Source: Leptasterias polaris (Eukaryota; Echinodermata; Asteroidea; Forcipulatida; Asteriidae). From it: 64,000 nt of DNA. The DNA lies in contig JAZGTN010000015.1 in assembly GCA_037783415.1 (NCBI GenBank), positions 6,149,001 through 6,213,000 on the forward strand. Reading direction: 5' to 3'. The notes under the pieces are model-generated. The model had not been told where the DNA came from. It saw only the letters and a list, made by a program, of their open reading frames with translations, and did not search any database. Position 1 is the stretch's first letter. Every line of letters starts with the position of its first letter. A program made the position numbers and the translations under genes. Below are positions 47,070 to 60,015 of the stretch, piece after piece.

Positions 47070-47455
47070 GAGATAACAACAACATGTAGCAATGTCATTT
47101 CGAAGAAGAGTGTACGAATGCATCCTAACAAACAACTGTTTGGAGCAGAAATTTGGACCACAAGTGAGTTGAACAACAACTTGAGAACAACACAGAGAGC
47201 CATGCAGAGAATTTTTTTAATATTTTAACAATGTGGGAGAAGTTAGATCAACATGGAGATGGGTAGGTCATGTGTCAAGGGTCTAAGAAAACAGGTGTAC
47301 TAGACGAATGACAGATGGCAGCCCTGAACAGGCAAAAGAGAAAACGGCAAAAGAGAAGATGGAGAGACGACACAACAACGCATAAGTTTTATGGGGAGGG
47401 CTTCGTCCAACAGGTGGACAAACTAAAGCCTGATGATAGACGATGATGGTGGTGA
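47070..47455 (+). pseudogene. Decayed LINE RT C-terminal fragment
   Basis: Frames together give RRRVYECIL, NNNLRTTQRAMQR, then STWRWVGHVSR, R..RMTDG..P and RQKRRWRDDTT, which follows the known C-terminal pattern of one LINE group (TQRAMER, WAGHVARM, GRPQTRWVDDI). Several stops and frameshifts. 46854-47069 and 47456-48225 show no gene. Confidence 0.65.
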
Positions 47456-48225
47456 GATAAGTTAACTCGCATCTGGTCTAGTGGTACATGGGTACTGATA
47501 CCTCTGTAACACAGTATGCAGCGATACTGAACATGTGGTGTTCAACACAAAACGATTCGAGACTATGCAACCCATTTCTATAATTGAAATATCGCCCTCT
47601 TGTGACACACTTTGATTCAATAATGGTTTCAGTTGATGGCAGTTTCGCTCAGTCCCAGCGCGTGATACATGCTTGTTGGACCATTATTTTCTCCTGATCT
47701 ATTAATCCCGGTCACCTTTTCCTGTTTACGAAAGATTTAACCTATATCGCTACTAATACTAATATAGTTCTGTGGTGTAAATTCGTTGAGAATAATTTAT
47801 CCTTGCCTTGTGTGTACTACTACTATTACTAATTTATTACTTTAATAGCTACTTCTTGCAACTTTGGTGAAAAGAATGCCACATTAACTTCGTGCATGTA
47901 CGTGATTCATGATTTTGTGCATTGGCACCGAGCAGCAGTACAATTAGTCCCATCGTGCATCAATACATCCTGAACGTGAATTTGAACAAGCTCTTTACTT
48001 TAGCCCATCCCAGCGGTCTTCGATGAGACAAGAGCAGTGGAGCGAAATTACCATTTTATTTTTCTTTCGAATGAAAGGATGCATATCATTTCCAACCAAA
48101 TGTTTAATGATATGATTAGCTTTTGTATACTTAGAAATCAGAAATCATTTCACATCTTATTTGTACGAGGTAATACTTAAACTGCCAAGTTAAAAACGCT
48201 GGACACGTGTGAACCCCTACATCGT

Positions 48226-48423
48226 ATAGACGATGTGACCTCTGTTTACATTCAAACCGCCCTCTGTTGACAAGTCATGTTCCGCCGGGCAAAAAGACGC
48301 GTAGTCATGGTAATATTGCGTGTACTTTCTAGCTGGCTGTCAAGTACACAAAGGTTTTGCCCGGCGACATGCGCACGCATCATGTTATGATTTTCAAATG
48401 ACGTCAGAGGTCACATCGTCTAT
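48226..48423. mobile_element. Short MITE with ATAGACGATGTGACCTCTG ends
   Basis: About 198 bp. The left end ATAGACGATGTGACCTCTG and the right end AGAGGTCACATCGTCTAT are inverted repeats. The LINE tail begins immediately after its right end. Confidence 0.75.
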
Positions 48424-50972
48424 CAATCAATCAGTAAACATTTATTTCCATCTCTCGAAAAACAATTACATAATACGCAAATATAAAGAAACGTACAGAT
48501 GGAGGCATGGTGACGAAAGCCGAAGCTTATAAAAACATGCCTTTAAATATGTGAATACAAAAAACAAAACAGTTAGTCACGAAGAAAACAACAGTTTAAA
48601 GACAAACACAAAGACAGTGACAGGCAAACAAAGCACAGACAAGGACAGACAAACAAACACGTTCGATTGAGTAGATGAATATATGCAAAGGATGCGTTAT
48701 AAAACATAATCAAGTGAGGACCTACGGCAAAAGTGACAAGATGCATTTAAAGTAAATTTAGGCAACAAGAAATAAGATAATAAGAGCTGCAGATCGAAAA
48801 AACTATGTTACATAACGGGAAAGCAAATCCTCCTTGTAACTTTTTTTAAATCGGATTGAGATTTGATAAACAGTCCTAGTCCATTCCAGAGACGGGGTCC
48901 ATAAAAGCGCAGGGTATTCATTGCAGAGGATGTACGAGTGAATGGTACATACAAGTGATTGTGAGACCTGGTGTGATATTGGTGAATTTCATTGACACTG
49001 ACGAAGTACGATGAGAATGAGCGAGGAAGAAGATCATTAGTAAATTTGTACATTAGGATACCAGTTTGAAGTTTGTTAATATCAGCGAGTGTTAAAGTAC
49101 ATAATTTGGCAAACAATGGTGCCGTATGATCGCGGGGTTGAGACAGTGTGCATATGCGAATTGCTCTTTTCTGGACTCTGATTAAAGATTGGAGTTTATT
49201 AGTAGTTGTGCATGCCCAAACAATGTTACAGTAGTTCAGATAGGGAAGGATCAAAGTATTATACAGCGTGACAAGGGTGGTGCTTGGGAGAAAAGAGCGT
49301 AGCTTGGAAAGTACACCAGAGTTGCGGCTTATAACATTAGAGACGGAGGCAATGTGATGACACCAAGAAAGTTTATCGTCGATGATGACACCCACAAATT
49401 TAGTAGAATGAACCAAACTGATAGCTGTGTTATTTATCGTCACGGGTTCATGAGGGTTATATAGCCTCCCCGATTTGCTGAAAACCATATATTTTGTCTT
49501 GGTAGAGTTTAGGGAAAGTTTGTTCGCCTGGAACCAGGAAGAGACTTTTGTGAGCTCAGAATTCAAGATGTTGACGAGAGAAGCAGGATTTGAGTGTGAA
49601 AAGAGAATAGTAGTGTCATCTGCGAAAAGAATAAAAGACAATAGAGTAGAAGCGCAGTGGAGATCGTTAACATATAGAAGAAACAGTAAGGGGCCAAGAA
49701 TAGAACCTTGAGGAACACCATATTTTACTGTCATAAGAGTAGAATCACAATTTTTCACAGTAGTATACTGTTTTCTATTTGACAGATACTCAGTAAACCA
49801 TTGATGGGCAATGCCTCTTACTCCGTAGTGCTCAAGTTTAGATAAGAGAATAGTATGGTCGATCGTATCAAAAGCCTTTGACAGATCAATAAAAACACCA
49901 ATAGAGTGCAATTTATTAGAGAGAGAGTTTGAAAGATTATCAACAAGTTGGATAAGGGCCATATCTGTAGAATGCTTACTCCGAAAGCCGAATTGTTGGT
50001 CATACAGAAGATGGAAGTTACAAAGAAACTTGAAAAGACGCTTATAGATAAGTTTTTCCAGGATTTTGGAAAAACATGGAAGGACAGAGATAGGGCGATA
50101 ATTTGAAAATTCTCGGCGGTCACCTGTCTTGAAAACTGGAGTCACCTTTGCTATTTTAAGATTAGAAGGGACGGACCCAGTAAGGAAAGACAGATTGAAA
50201 ATGTGCGCAAGAGGATGCGAGATGAACGGAATGCAAGACTTAACTACTGTGGAATGAATACCATCAAAACCACAGCTAACATTTTTAAGCTCTTGTACAA
50301 CTTGAGATATTTCAAAAGAATTAGTAGGAGTAAGGAAAAGAGAAGAGGTGTGACTATCATGCAGATAATCTGTAAAATGAGCATCGGTAGAAGGAATCTG
50401 GCTAGCCAGTGTAGACCCGATACTAGAGAAGTAAGAATTGAAAGTGTCAGCAATGTCGGAAGGATTAGAGAGAGATTGATTACCATCGAAAAAAGTATTG
50501 GGAAGATCGTCCTTCTTTTTCTTGCCCAAGATATTATTTATCTCACGCCATGTACTTTTGATGTTATTCTTTGTAGCGGAAAACCTGCTAGCATAGTGAT
50601 TTTTCTTTGCCATCCGAATAACTTGAGTAAGACGGTTGCGAAACTTTTTGTATTTTTGTTCATTGGCCATTGTAGGATTACGTAAGAACCGCTTGTAAAG
50701 CTTATGTTTGTGTTTGCAGGAATTCAGTACTCCCTGAGACATCCACGGCTGGTCCTTTTTGCCTTTACCAACAGCTTTTGTAACAATGGGGAAATGATTA
50801 TTGTAAAGACCAGTGAAGAGATTAAGGAAAGTGTCATAAGCGACACCTGCATCTGTGCAATCGTAGACTTCACCCCAGTCGGTGTACTCAATGTCAGCTT
50901 TAAAAGCTAAGAGTGAAGAGCTACATATGTTTCGTGTGGTGTAAGGGGGTAAGGGGGTAAAATGTTAGGATT
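48424..50972 (-). mobile_element. CR1/L2-like LINE, 5'-truncated, with long open RT frame
   Basis: The ORF from the ATG at 50742 to 48808 gives 644 residues, and the frame is open upstream without stop to about 50970 (DWGEVYDC..., GKGKKDQPWMSQG). RT motifs are in order: NYRPISVLP (about 214), FIDLSKAFDTIDH (284-296), GVPQGSILGPLLFLLYVNDL (342-361), FADDTTI (373-379, catalytic ADD intact), then the LINE C-terminus (FYGPRLWNGLGLFIKSQSDL). No apurinic endonuclease domain is present upstream, so the copy is 5'-truncated though its RT is undamaged, suggesting a recent insertion. The 3' UTR (48424-48807) ends in a TGAT-repeat tail next to the MITE. Confidence 0.92.
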
Positions 50973-51500
50973 TGAGTAGATATTTTGTGTGTAGGTGCAG
51001 TTGTGTACAAACAGCAAACCATACCCAGCCATACCGCTCTCTCATTATGAGTGTCCCAACCATGAGACAGAAATCCTCTCACGATCATTTTCGCGCTCAT
51101 AATAGCAAGCGAGTGAAGGTCACCTATCAAGGCCACTTACGTAGTCGTTAATGCAACGCTGTATGCAGCGAAAGTGATAGCACGTTAAGTCCGTTGGGGC
51201 CATCGTAAATTTGTTTTTCGTATTCTTTTAATAAAACTCTAAATTGAGAGAGTGCAGTGAACATAGGGTTCTCTGAATCAACAATGATTGCAAGCCATTT
51301 CTAAAAAGGGAACCAGACTATGTTGTTTCTCCATTTCTTGCCATTTCTTGCCAACAATGCGGGGTCTTTCAAATCACTTGGGGGTATGGACCGCCGAAGA
51401 GGCATACATTCTGATCAACACATTGACCGGTCTTTTGAATCGATCGATTGATCTTCTAGTGCATCGACTGATCTGTCTTTTTCATCAACCAATCGGTGTT
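50973..51500. other. Gene-free stretch
   Basis: Upstream side of the LINE insertion. No exon recognised. The short minus ORF 50921-51136 is not an endonuclease domain. Confidence 0.4.
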
Positions 51501-51504
51501 TCTT

Positions 51505-51665
51505 ATCTATCAGTCGATACAAAAGACCAATCAATCGATGCAAAAGACCGATCAATCGATGCAAAAGACCGATCAATTGTTGCGAAAGACCGACTGATTG
51601 ATGCCAAACCGATCGATCGATGCAAAAGACCGAATAATGGTAAAAAAAAGACCGATCGATGTGAT
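51505..51665. repeat. 21-bp minisatellite (GATCAATCGATGCAAAAGAC)
   Basis: About six degenerate copies. Because 21 is a multiple of 3, the ORF 51288-51716 shows a heptad-like peptide (SIDAKDR) that is a repeat artefact. CGATCGAT-rich sequence extends left to about 51435 in the opposite sense, so the block can partly fold. Confidence 0.8.
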
Positions 51666-53775
51666 GATCGGAACTTACGCTTCTTTGGCGTTCCATTTCT
51701 GGAGTGCATTGTATGAACGTCTGAAACGTTCCCCAATGTTTGCAAACATTTGTCCTGGTGGAATGAGTTGCGCCAACGCGTTGGCAAACGCATTTCTAAT
51801 GCCCGTACATTTTTAAAATGGCAAGAAGAAAACATGACTTGGATACGGTATGGATTGTTTTTTTCGCCATTTGGTGACCGCTTTACTTCTTCCAAAACAA
51901 TTTGACGGCTCAAAGAGTCATTTTGAGGAAATCCTGAAAACAGGAAAAATCCTGAGAAAGTGCTAGTATAGCCTGCTAATGTTCTATGTAGTCATTTTAC
52001 AAACAAGAGACCCTTGCCGGTGGGATGAAAATGAACACTTCGACATAATTGAAGGACAAACTTTTGAAGCATTATAATTAGCCCAGACTCGTAAGGTTAT
52101 TACGACTGTTGTATTATTTTACGTCACAGCCAACAGATGATTTTGGTTGTTAAAGCACTTAGCCACAACTTGGTCCCCCCCCCGTAACGACAATAACTGT
52201 GTAGTATTTTATAAGGCATCTTTTTGTGCACAGTGGGAGATCAATGCATTGGCCCTATCTGGTCGATCTCTTTTCGTCTGTCTCGTCCTTCACAACCATA
52301 CAAAGACGATAATTTGTATGTATTATATTAATATTATGAAGGACAAGATGATTTTGTAATAAGTTATAATCTACAACAGGGAAGGATAGACATAGAAACT
52401 TGAATAACACTCTCAGTAGAAGAAAGTTAATTAACGCTAATCAAGACATTTACAGCACATAACACTCTGAAAACTCCGGTTCAGAGTTGACCCTGATAAC
52501 GAGTTGCAGGGGAGTCCAACCCATTTCTAGGTCAGTATGACCATACTCTATGGTATGACACGTAATCTGTGTCAAACTACTTTGTTCAGTATAACCCACA
52601 CCCTATACATGTACATACACAATAAACTACGTGAATAAAGCACCTTCACGCAAGTGGAACGTAGCCTTCAACACACTTCGAAGTGTTAACGGTTTGCGTT
52701 TCGGTTCGTGTCTTTATAGCTTGCCCCCACCATTCCTAGATACCGTCTGCCGGTAGAAATGTAGAATCATCGACACTGAACAAGAGGTCAAAATGTGCGA
52801 CACTTGTTCCTGGAAACCTTTACAAGGTTCCATTATTCTATTTTTGCATTGTTTCAAACCAGTGTGTTCAAATTGGTGTTTTTGGATGGGAAAACGGCCC
52901 TTTCCTCTTTTTAAGGGACAATCAGTATGTGGGAGGTCGTGTCCGGCTATGGCTACGGCTTCGGATGGATAACCGCATCGTCATGCGTTGAAGTAAAGAA
53001 CTACCTTAGCAACACCCTAGCAACAGCCGTAGCTGTAGCCGCTAATTCGGTTACAGCCCTATGTTCCAAACAGAGGCAGGGAGTGAAATTAGACTGGTGC
53101 CTATTTAGGAAACAAGGATAAAAACCAATACGAAAGACATGGGAAAACAGGGAAGTCAGTTATGGGACATGCAAGCTCTTCAGCTTCATAACAACTTTTA
53201 ACAAAGTCTGTATTGACTAAAAGTGTGTAGTATTTGTTAGTAACGGTAGTTACTCGTTCAGTTGGCTTGACTGTCGTCCTATAGCAGTCCAAACTGTCAT
53301 CACGTCTTGTTTACGACTCTACAAGTACCGTACACTGGCAATGCACACTAAATACTACTTGTCAAACTAAACTGCTCATAAAAACGGACTACTGGGCATT
53401 TTTTGTCATATCTGATATGATCTCCATCATTGTCGAGAGAGAGGCTACGGGCGAGTCGATGAGTTTGGCTTGATCCATGGAGGAAGGTCAAGGGCGTCTG
53501 TGCGTGCGTCGTGTAAAGATAATTATAACCAAGCGCAGCTATATGCCGTTTGTGATTAACTACATGGAAACATTTCCCATCAGTCACGGTTCGAAGTCAA
53601 CTCTGTTTTGTTAAATAGTGAGCCAATCGACTGGCGTTGGGGAGTGTTTAACCGTCAGCCCAACAACTGATCCCGTCCTTACGTTGAATGTGTGGATTGA
53701 GCCAAGTAGGTTTAAGATAGTTGTTCAAAATACAAACACACCTACTGAACTACCGTGGATTTTTTCCCCCAAACC
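51666..53775. other. Gene-free stretch with one inverted-repeat fragment
   Basis: 52939-53045 has GGCTATGGCTACGGCT opposite AGCCGTAGCTGTAGCC, a short inverted-repeat element; the ORF 52927-53121 over it is not a gene. 53600-53775 may be promoter or 5' UTR of the exon at 53776 (CCAAT near 53624), unproven. Confidence 0.4.
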
Positions 53776-53871
53776 ATGAGCAAGGATTCCAAGGTGGATT
53801 TCGACGAGGGGAACGGGCGACCCAGCTACAATGTTAATTGTGTCATGCAGCTAGATGACATATCTGGAAAG
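53776..53871 (+). CDS. Candidate alternative first coding exon B, unknown protein
   Basis: ATG at 53776 opens 32 codons (MSKDSKVDFDEGNGRPSYNV, then NCVMQLDDISGK) to AAG|GTTTGA at 53872, phase 0. The next base-level match is the exon at 60330, which begins in phase 0. The joined peptide is hydrophilic and acidic, like a cytoplasmic tail of a membrane protein, but I do not recognise it. Exon A at 40392 would be interchangeable. The donor is a weak consensus (GTTTG), which lowers confidence. Confidence 0.4.
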
Positions 53872-54084
53872 GTTTGACCAATTTAACTCTTTTTGGTGTG
53901 ATGTTATTAGCACAAGGTTGGAAGTTGTGTAAGAACGTGAACGCATTTTGTACCTTTTTGTTGTTGTTGAAATAATGCCACATTATGTTATGTATGGTGA
54001 CGTATCGCACATCGCACCAACCAATCGAGACTGGCAACATTGACCTTACGCACAAAAAGTGAAGTTTTCAACGTACGTTCGGAG
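53872..54084. other. Possible start of intron after exon B
   Basis: No other exon seen between 53872 and the TGTCCGAC repeats at 54085. Confidence 0.35.
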
Positions 54085-54265
54085 CACTATGTCCGACACA
54101 AACAATATGTCCGACAAACAACTTCAATGGAACATTATTTCTGACAAATCGATTTATCTGACTTTGTATCATTGTGCCGAAAAACCTGTAAGACCCAACC
54201 TACTGTGTTTGTCAAACCATTAAGTCCGACAAACTGTGTCCGACAAACGTTGTCGGACATAAAGT
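54085..54265. repeat. TGTCCGAC repeat, second site
   Basis: ATGTCCGACA and related TGTCCGAC/GTCGGACA motifs recur with short spacers, matching the family at 37782-38405. Confidence 0.8.
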
Positions 54266-55675
54266 CGAACGAAAATGATGTGTAACATAAATTGTATTAA
54301 GAATAAGTGATGTTTCAAACTTTGCATTGTGTTGGTCATGGAAAAAACTAGTAAACGTGTAGCTACAACCATGTATAAATCTCTTTTGGGATGAGTGTTG
54401 GCTCTGAAAAGAACGGATTTGTGATCTCAACGATTAGAACTATGCTCTACTCTTCTCATTATTATCCTCCTCTTCTCCTGAAGACGAGCAAAGGAGACTA
54501 ATCGAAACGTCGACAACACATCGGCTGTTCTCAGAGCCAACGCCTCCCCCCAGTCCCCACAAGAAACAGAATACTGGACGATTCGGTAGCGTAACCGAAG
54601 GACACAGACCACTAGTCGACGGCGAACTATACATTTTAAACTCGGAATTATCATAGTATTACATAATAACCACTGAAGTTCCAACTCCATACAATAATCA
54701 GGTGCAGTAATCATGTGCTAGGCAGACGTCCATTTTCTTACATTGGTGTAAATAGACCACTGATATACATGTACATGTACATGAAAATTTGTCAACTTCC
54801 CAGCTAGGCTGGCCCCGCTAGGCTCCTGCTCTAATACCATGGATAGTTGAGCGTAAAACAAAACAGTCGATGGATATATGAAAGTAGGTCAGGGTGCCGA
54901 AGTGTCACCACACAGTTTTGCGTGAATTAATAATGTAGAAGTAACATTATGGATGATGTTAACGTGGGTTCTTGTTGTTTTTTTTCTTTTCTGCTGTTAC
55001 TTTTACTTAAGTATATTTCTCCCTGGCTGGGGAATACGAGTTGAGCACAGACATTCTTTTGGGGACGACCTTTCGTTGTTTGCATCAGTCCTTTCATATC
55101 AGTACACCATCGATACGTGACGCGAGAACAAAACGACTGTCCTACGAGAAAATTTGACGACATGCAAAATTGCGTATGTAAGATTGCGAGACGTATGAAG
55201 TGAGCGTTTGACTCTAAATCGAAATTCGCAACTTAACATTTATGGTGTATGAATATTATTTTTGTTGTAATTTTGTTTATGAGATTTTGTATTAAATTTA
55301 GATTTGTAGTATTTTAATGTGGATTTGGATTCAATATATTTTGTTCTATATCCGTGCCTATTGAAGGTAGGACGTAAAAGAGTTAACGGGTAAAACGGGT
55401 CTACGAGCTCGTTCATTGTTAACGGGTTGCCAAGCCGCTTTAAATACATGCTTCAATAAAGATCAAAACTATAGGGCAGGGAGAAAGGAAGGAACTATTA
55501 CTAAAAGATGTAGTCAATTACAGGGACATTGTTGGCCAGACGGGATGTATAAAAGACAGGCCCAGTACTAAACACGGGAAATGACACTAATATCCACATT
55601 ATAAATCTGACTGGATGTTATACTCTCGCTATCACATCAATAAAAAAAGAACCATAGTGACAGTCCAGGCAACCA
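54266..55675. other. Gene-free stretch
   Basis: GTTGGCTCTGAAAAGAAC (54388) and GTTCTCAGAGCCAAC (54528) form an inverted pair around ATCGAAACGTCGAC, the kind of sequence often found near Penelope-type or other repeats. No exon recognised. Confidence 0.4.
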
Positions 55676-55800
55676 TCTTTTGCCACCCCCCCAAAAAAAA
55701 CCATAAACAAAAAAACAAAAACACCCCAAAAGTCCCCCACCCACCAAAACAGAAGAAAAAATCTACAACAAATAAAAAAAATTGTGCGAACAAAAAATAA
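55676..55800. repeat. A/C-only strand-asymmetric tract
   Basis: Plus strand is almost only A and C (CCACCCCCCCAAAAAAAACC and similar). The ORFs on either strand reflect composition only. 55801-56685 shows no gene. Confidence 0.7.
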
Positions 55801-56769
55801 TGAGCGCACAAATTGACCAAAATATGGCTTAAATTGGGCCTTGATTTTCGAACAATTTCCAACTCCCCCCCGCGAAGGGCGGCGCTAACGCGCCGATGTA
55901 CATTTTCTTTCATATTTGTCCCCACCCCAATTAATATTCGACCAACCCCTTAAAAAAAAAAATTATATAATAAAAACAATAATGAAAAATAAATTAAAAC
56001 AAATCCTGTTACGGACCTGGCCGTAACAATGATAAAAATTAATAACACCTTTGAAATTGCAATTTTCAATATGAATACAAAGGGTCACTTTAAAGTTTTA
56101 TTTCGTGTAAAGTTGGACATTTGCAAGTGATTTCAGTTTTGGGGGGTAAAACATAAAACTGATAGCGTTCTTCTCGTCTTGACAGTTAGACATATAGTTA
56201 ATATCAGGCACATAATGCATCAATTTTACCCGTAGCTTTAGAAGCATTGTACCGTCCTGTTGGTTAATAAAAAAAAACCATCCGAGTAATTCACTTTTTA
56301 TCTTTTTCAATTTACAAGAAGGAAGAACTCATCAGAACAATAATGACGGGCAGCGGGTATTAAAAGCATTTCTAACAAATAATCGTTAATTCTGACGGCA
56401 GATTTTATACCTGGTTAACCACAATGCAGAAAATTTGCCCTGCTGCGCTGTAGTAGTAGTCAAGTGATTTCCCCCCTATCCATCTAGGTTCTTGATCTGT
56501 CTGATATAATGTTGTCGTCCATCGGTTTGGCCCAGGACCGTAAGTGAAGATCTGACATGGGCGGTTTTTACAGCGATTTAAAACGCTAAGTTGTCGTGTG
56601 CATGGTATGCACCGGGTATTGGAGAATTATAGTATGGTGAATGGAATCTAATGGAAGTTTAATTCGCCATGATACGGGTGAAGGTTGGGGGGGGGGGGGG
56701 GGGTGGAATGCCTGGCCTGCTGGATGATACTCATTGGGAAGATGGATACATTAAATCTGATCTTCCTCT

Positions 56770-57075
56770 GTGCTGAAAACCCCCCCGATTAGAACAATCC
56801 AAAACACAAAAAACACACACAAGAAACCCCGCCCAAGCAAACATCAAAACAAACAAAAACAAAATAAAACAAAACATAAAACAAAAAATAACAAAAACCC
56901 ACCAAACCCCCCCCCCCCCCCTAAAAAACCCCCCAAAACCCCAAAACCCGCATAAACAAAACAAAAACAAAACGCCCCAAAACACCAAACAACACCCCCC
57001 CCCAAAAAAAAAATATCCCCCCCAACAACACTCAAATATACTCTAACAAAAACCCAACGAAAAAACGAAACAAAA
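56770..57075. repeat. 300-bp A/C-only strand-asymmetric tract
   Basis: Nearly free of G and T on the plus strand, with C runs up to about 15. The complementary strand is G/T-only and G-run rich. A poly-G run on the plus strand at about 56686-56703 lies just before it. Overlapping ORFs (56731-57035, both strands) are compositional. Confidence 0.85.
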
Positions 57076-59200
57076 AAACAACCAAGCTATTAACACCCAA
57101 ACATTTTCCAGATTAATATTACCCTGGGCTTCCTATACTTTAAAGCGAGAGACTTGCGCATTCTATTGTCATTCACAATTTTCAGTTTCGTATTTTTTAA
57201 TTTGCGGTGACACATGGGTGACACATGTATAGGTAAATCTCTTTTGTGGTTCTGAGAAAAACCGATGTATGGTGTCCGAAACGTTGAGTCCATCGGTTCT
57301 TCTCAAATCACTCAAAAGAGATCTAACTATGGTGTCACCGCAAATTTCGTGGTTATAATTGTCAATCCACAATGCAATCATTCAAGTCTTATTTAATCAG
57401 ATATATCTTTTTGAAATGATGTCAAGAGTCTGTAAACCTACAATGTGACAATCTTTTAATTTAGGGGCTTCATCTTCACACCAAATGGGAATTGTTACGA
57501 ATCAAAATTTCCAGATTTTTTTTATTTTCAGACACTCTCACTTCTGGAAACAGCAAATGTGTGTGGCTCCAATGAAAATATAGACTGACTTTGACTAACC
57601 TTTGCACTAACCTTTGCACTAACCTTTGTTTAAGGCCGCATAAGAAAATGTTTAAATAAGTACCTTTCCCGTATCGGAAAGTTACGGTTGACATCCTCCA
57701 TCGCGCACTGACATTTTCCTCTTCATTTGTGTGTGTAATATAATGGAACCGACTTCGATCGCATCTAAAAAGTCCCCACCGCGGGCAAGGAGGAAATACA
57801 ACTTGGAGAAGAGACACGAACAAGCTTTTGGTTTCTCCGTCCCTCCGGCCATAGGGAGTAACTTATAATCGTCAGAGATCAAAAGATTGTCTCAAGAAAT
57901 AGCTCAACTACCCATGAGGGATAGAAAGGATTGTTAACCATCTTCATTATTTCTTACGTGTTTGATTTATTGCATCGAATCGGGAGTTGAGTGAAATAAA
58001 GAGTCACAGTATCGCATGATTTACAATGTCAGTCTCGACTATACATAGCCCAATTTCATGCTGCTGGTTTACCACAGATTTACGCACGTGTGTGATTTTA
58101 TGGGCTGTAGGACCAGATTTCACAGTTAAGCAGGGCAACGAAAACTGGGCCTTGGTGGCTTGACAAGACACAGGTAGAAAATTGGATATAACAAGAGATC
58201 TTTGGTTTGGATGTTGATGTGCAGTATTTTGTGACCCTTTTTTTGCAATATTTTTAACAACCATATCAATACGAATTAGTTGTTGTTCACACTCTTAACT
58301 TGGGGGGTATATTTCGTAACTGGTCATAATGTTTTTTAAACACAAAGTTTTACCATGGCTATATAGCGTGGTGTAGTACTTGAAGTGCGGAATGCAATTC
58401 CTTGTGACAAAATATTTTCCAGTAAGTTGTGTTTATTGTCTGTCATGCACAGCGGGTGCGTGTTGAGTTCATTGCGTCCTAAATAGTGCTGGGATGTTGT
58501 GATAGAAAACAAGACTTCATTCATCGCATCTGGATATTTAGGCCACCGTCTCAATGGGTACGTTCAGAGCTTATGGTTCACAGGGAAGTTTGAGAAGGTC
58601 TCAGTGTTAGGTTCTTTGGGACTGGTGTAGCTTTGGAGTGGGTTGGAAAATCCCCCTTGTTGGGGGGGGGGGGGGGGGGGGGTGACTCGGGAGAATGCTG
58701 GTAATTGTGTTGACGGTCACTACCGTTCATCAGCTAAAAAGACTGACCCGAACGAGGCCAGATTCGCGCAAACACATTTTTGTTGCTTTTTCCCGTATCG
58801 TTTCTTTTTTGATGAACGTGTGAATTATGCCATTCGAAAGATTTTGTTTAATCAATGCTTCCGCTAGCTTTAAAGAAAATTAATTTGCAAAGTGAATTTC
58901 TTAAAGAGTGTTTTTGCGCAAAATTGATTGATTATACATATACCCCATCATAAAGTGTCAGATGTGATGCGGTAACACCTGGTAAAATGTGCGGATAATT
59001 TAAACCAGTATTTTGTTTTCTGCTAATAAGTGCGAACAAGTAGGCCAACATAACTTGTCTTTCACAGGTTTTCCTCGTTGCCCTGCAATGATTTGATCGT
59101 TCATAATGCAATTTTTGCTGATTTAACTTTACCAAAGAGTCGGTGGTTGATCGAATTTCGCCTTCTTGCGATGTCGATCGGAAGTATCTTTTTAAACGTT
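57076..59200. other. Gene-free stretch
   Basis: Contains three copies of AACCTTTGCACT at about 57597-57630 and a poly-G run near 58661-58682. Short ORFs show no recognised family. Confidence 0.45.
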
Positions 59201-59202
59201 TT

Positions 59203-59312
59203 TCGGACACAATGGTCGGACACAATGGCTTGTCATACAAAACTGGTCGGACATACTGTTTTGTCGTACATAACTGGTCGGACATCTTGATTTGTTGTAC
59301 ACAATGAGTCGG
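59203..59312. repeat. TGTCCGAC repeat, inverted orientation, third site
   Basis: GGTCGGACA/TTCGGACACAATGG motifs at short spacing: the same family as 37782-38405 read on the other strand. Confidence 0.8.
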
Positions 59313-59415
59313 ACATAATAGTTCATAGGAATAATTTTATGAGACGAAGCATAACATATATTACATCTTGTAATGAATAGAAGGTGATCAGGTTGGACGA
59401 GTTGTTGCCAGACAT

Positions 59416-59655
59416 GCTAGAAACACCGTGGCGAACCCCTTTCTTTACGATATCTGTTTCGTTTTTGTTTTGTTAATTACGTGCATTTGACAACACACGA
59501 GACCTACACGGCTTTATGTCCAATCCGAAGGACGGAACGTTTGTAGTTAAGTGTCTTGCTCAAGGACACAAGCGTCAGGACTGGTAATCAACACACTCTT
59601 ACAACGAGAGAACTTGAGTTTGGTGCGCTACACCGCTCTGTCATGACGCTCAACG
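59416..59655. repeat. tRNA-Leu-type SINE
   Basis: Independent copy of the SINE in the receptor units: ACACCGTGGCGAACCCC, CGGCTTTATGTCC, AAGTGTCTTGCTCAAGG, tRNA-Leu-like end CGCTCTGTCATGACGC. Confidence 0.75.
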
Positions 59656-59824
59656 GGATTGTTCACGCGTGTGTGTATGTGTGCATTGCAATGTCAAGTG
59701 ATAGAGCTAGTGGTTTTTTGTTGACATGTACAATTAAGTTTTTTTAAAGAATATTTTGTATGTATTCATTGATCATTCACCAAAAACAAAACGTCGTTCA
59801 AACATTATAAGTAAGTAATTGGAA

Positions 59825-60015
59825 TGGGTTACTTGACCGTTCGAAAGGATACTAAAAACCTTCGAATTGAACCGTTCGAGAGTTCGAAACCAAACTGTTC
59901 GAACGGATTACCAAACCGCTCGAACGGATAACCAAACCATTCGAACGGATTAGTATTTCTTTCGAACGGATCATTCAACCGTTTGAATGGATTACTTAAC
60001 AAAGCGAACGGATTC
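59825..60015. repeat. CGAACGG minisatellite
   Basis: About eight degenerate copies of a roughly 22-bp unit (CCGTTCGAACGGATTACCAA), itself containing a TTCGAA palindrome. Confidence 0.85.

Noticed and set aside
51505..51665. Heptad-repeat protein or CRISPR-like array
   Set aside because: Degenerate 21-bp tandem units without unique spacers, in a eukaryotic context. The heptads follow from the unit length.
54470..54525. Hammerhead ribozyme (CTGAAGA ... CGAAAC)
   Set aside because: The core motifs are present but the bases flanking them cannot form stem II, and no closing stem I was found. A similar GAAAC site at about 57272 lacks the first core motif altogether.
59825..60015. CRISPR array
   Set aside because: Adjacent degenerate minisatellite copies with no unique spacers, in a eukaryote.
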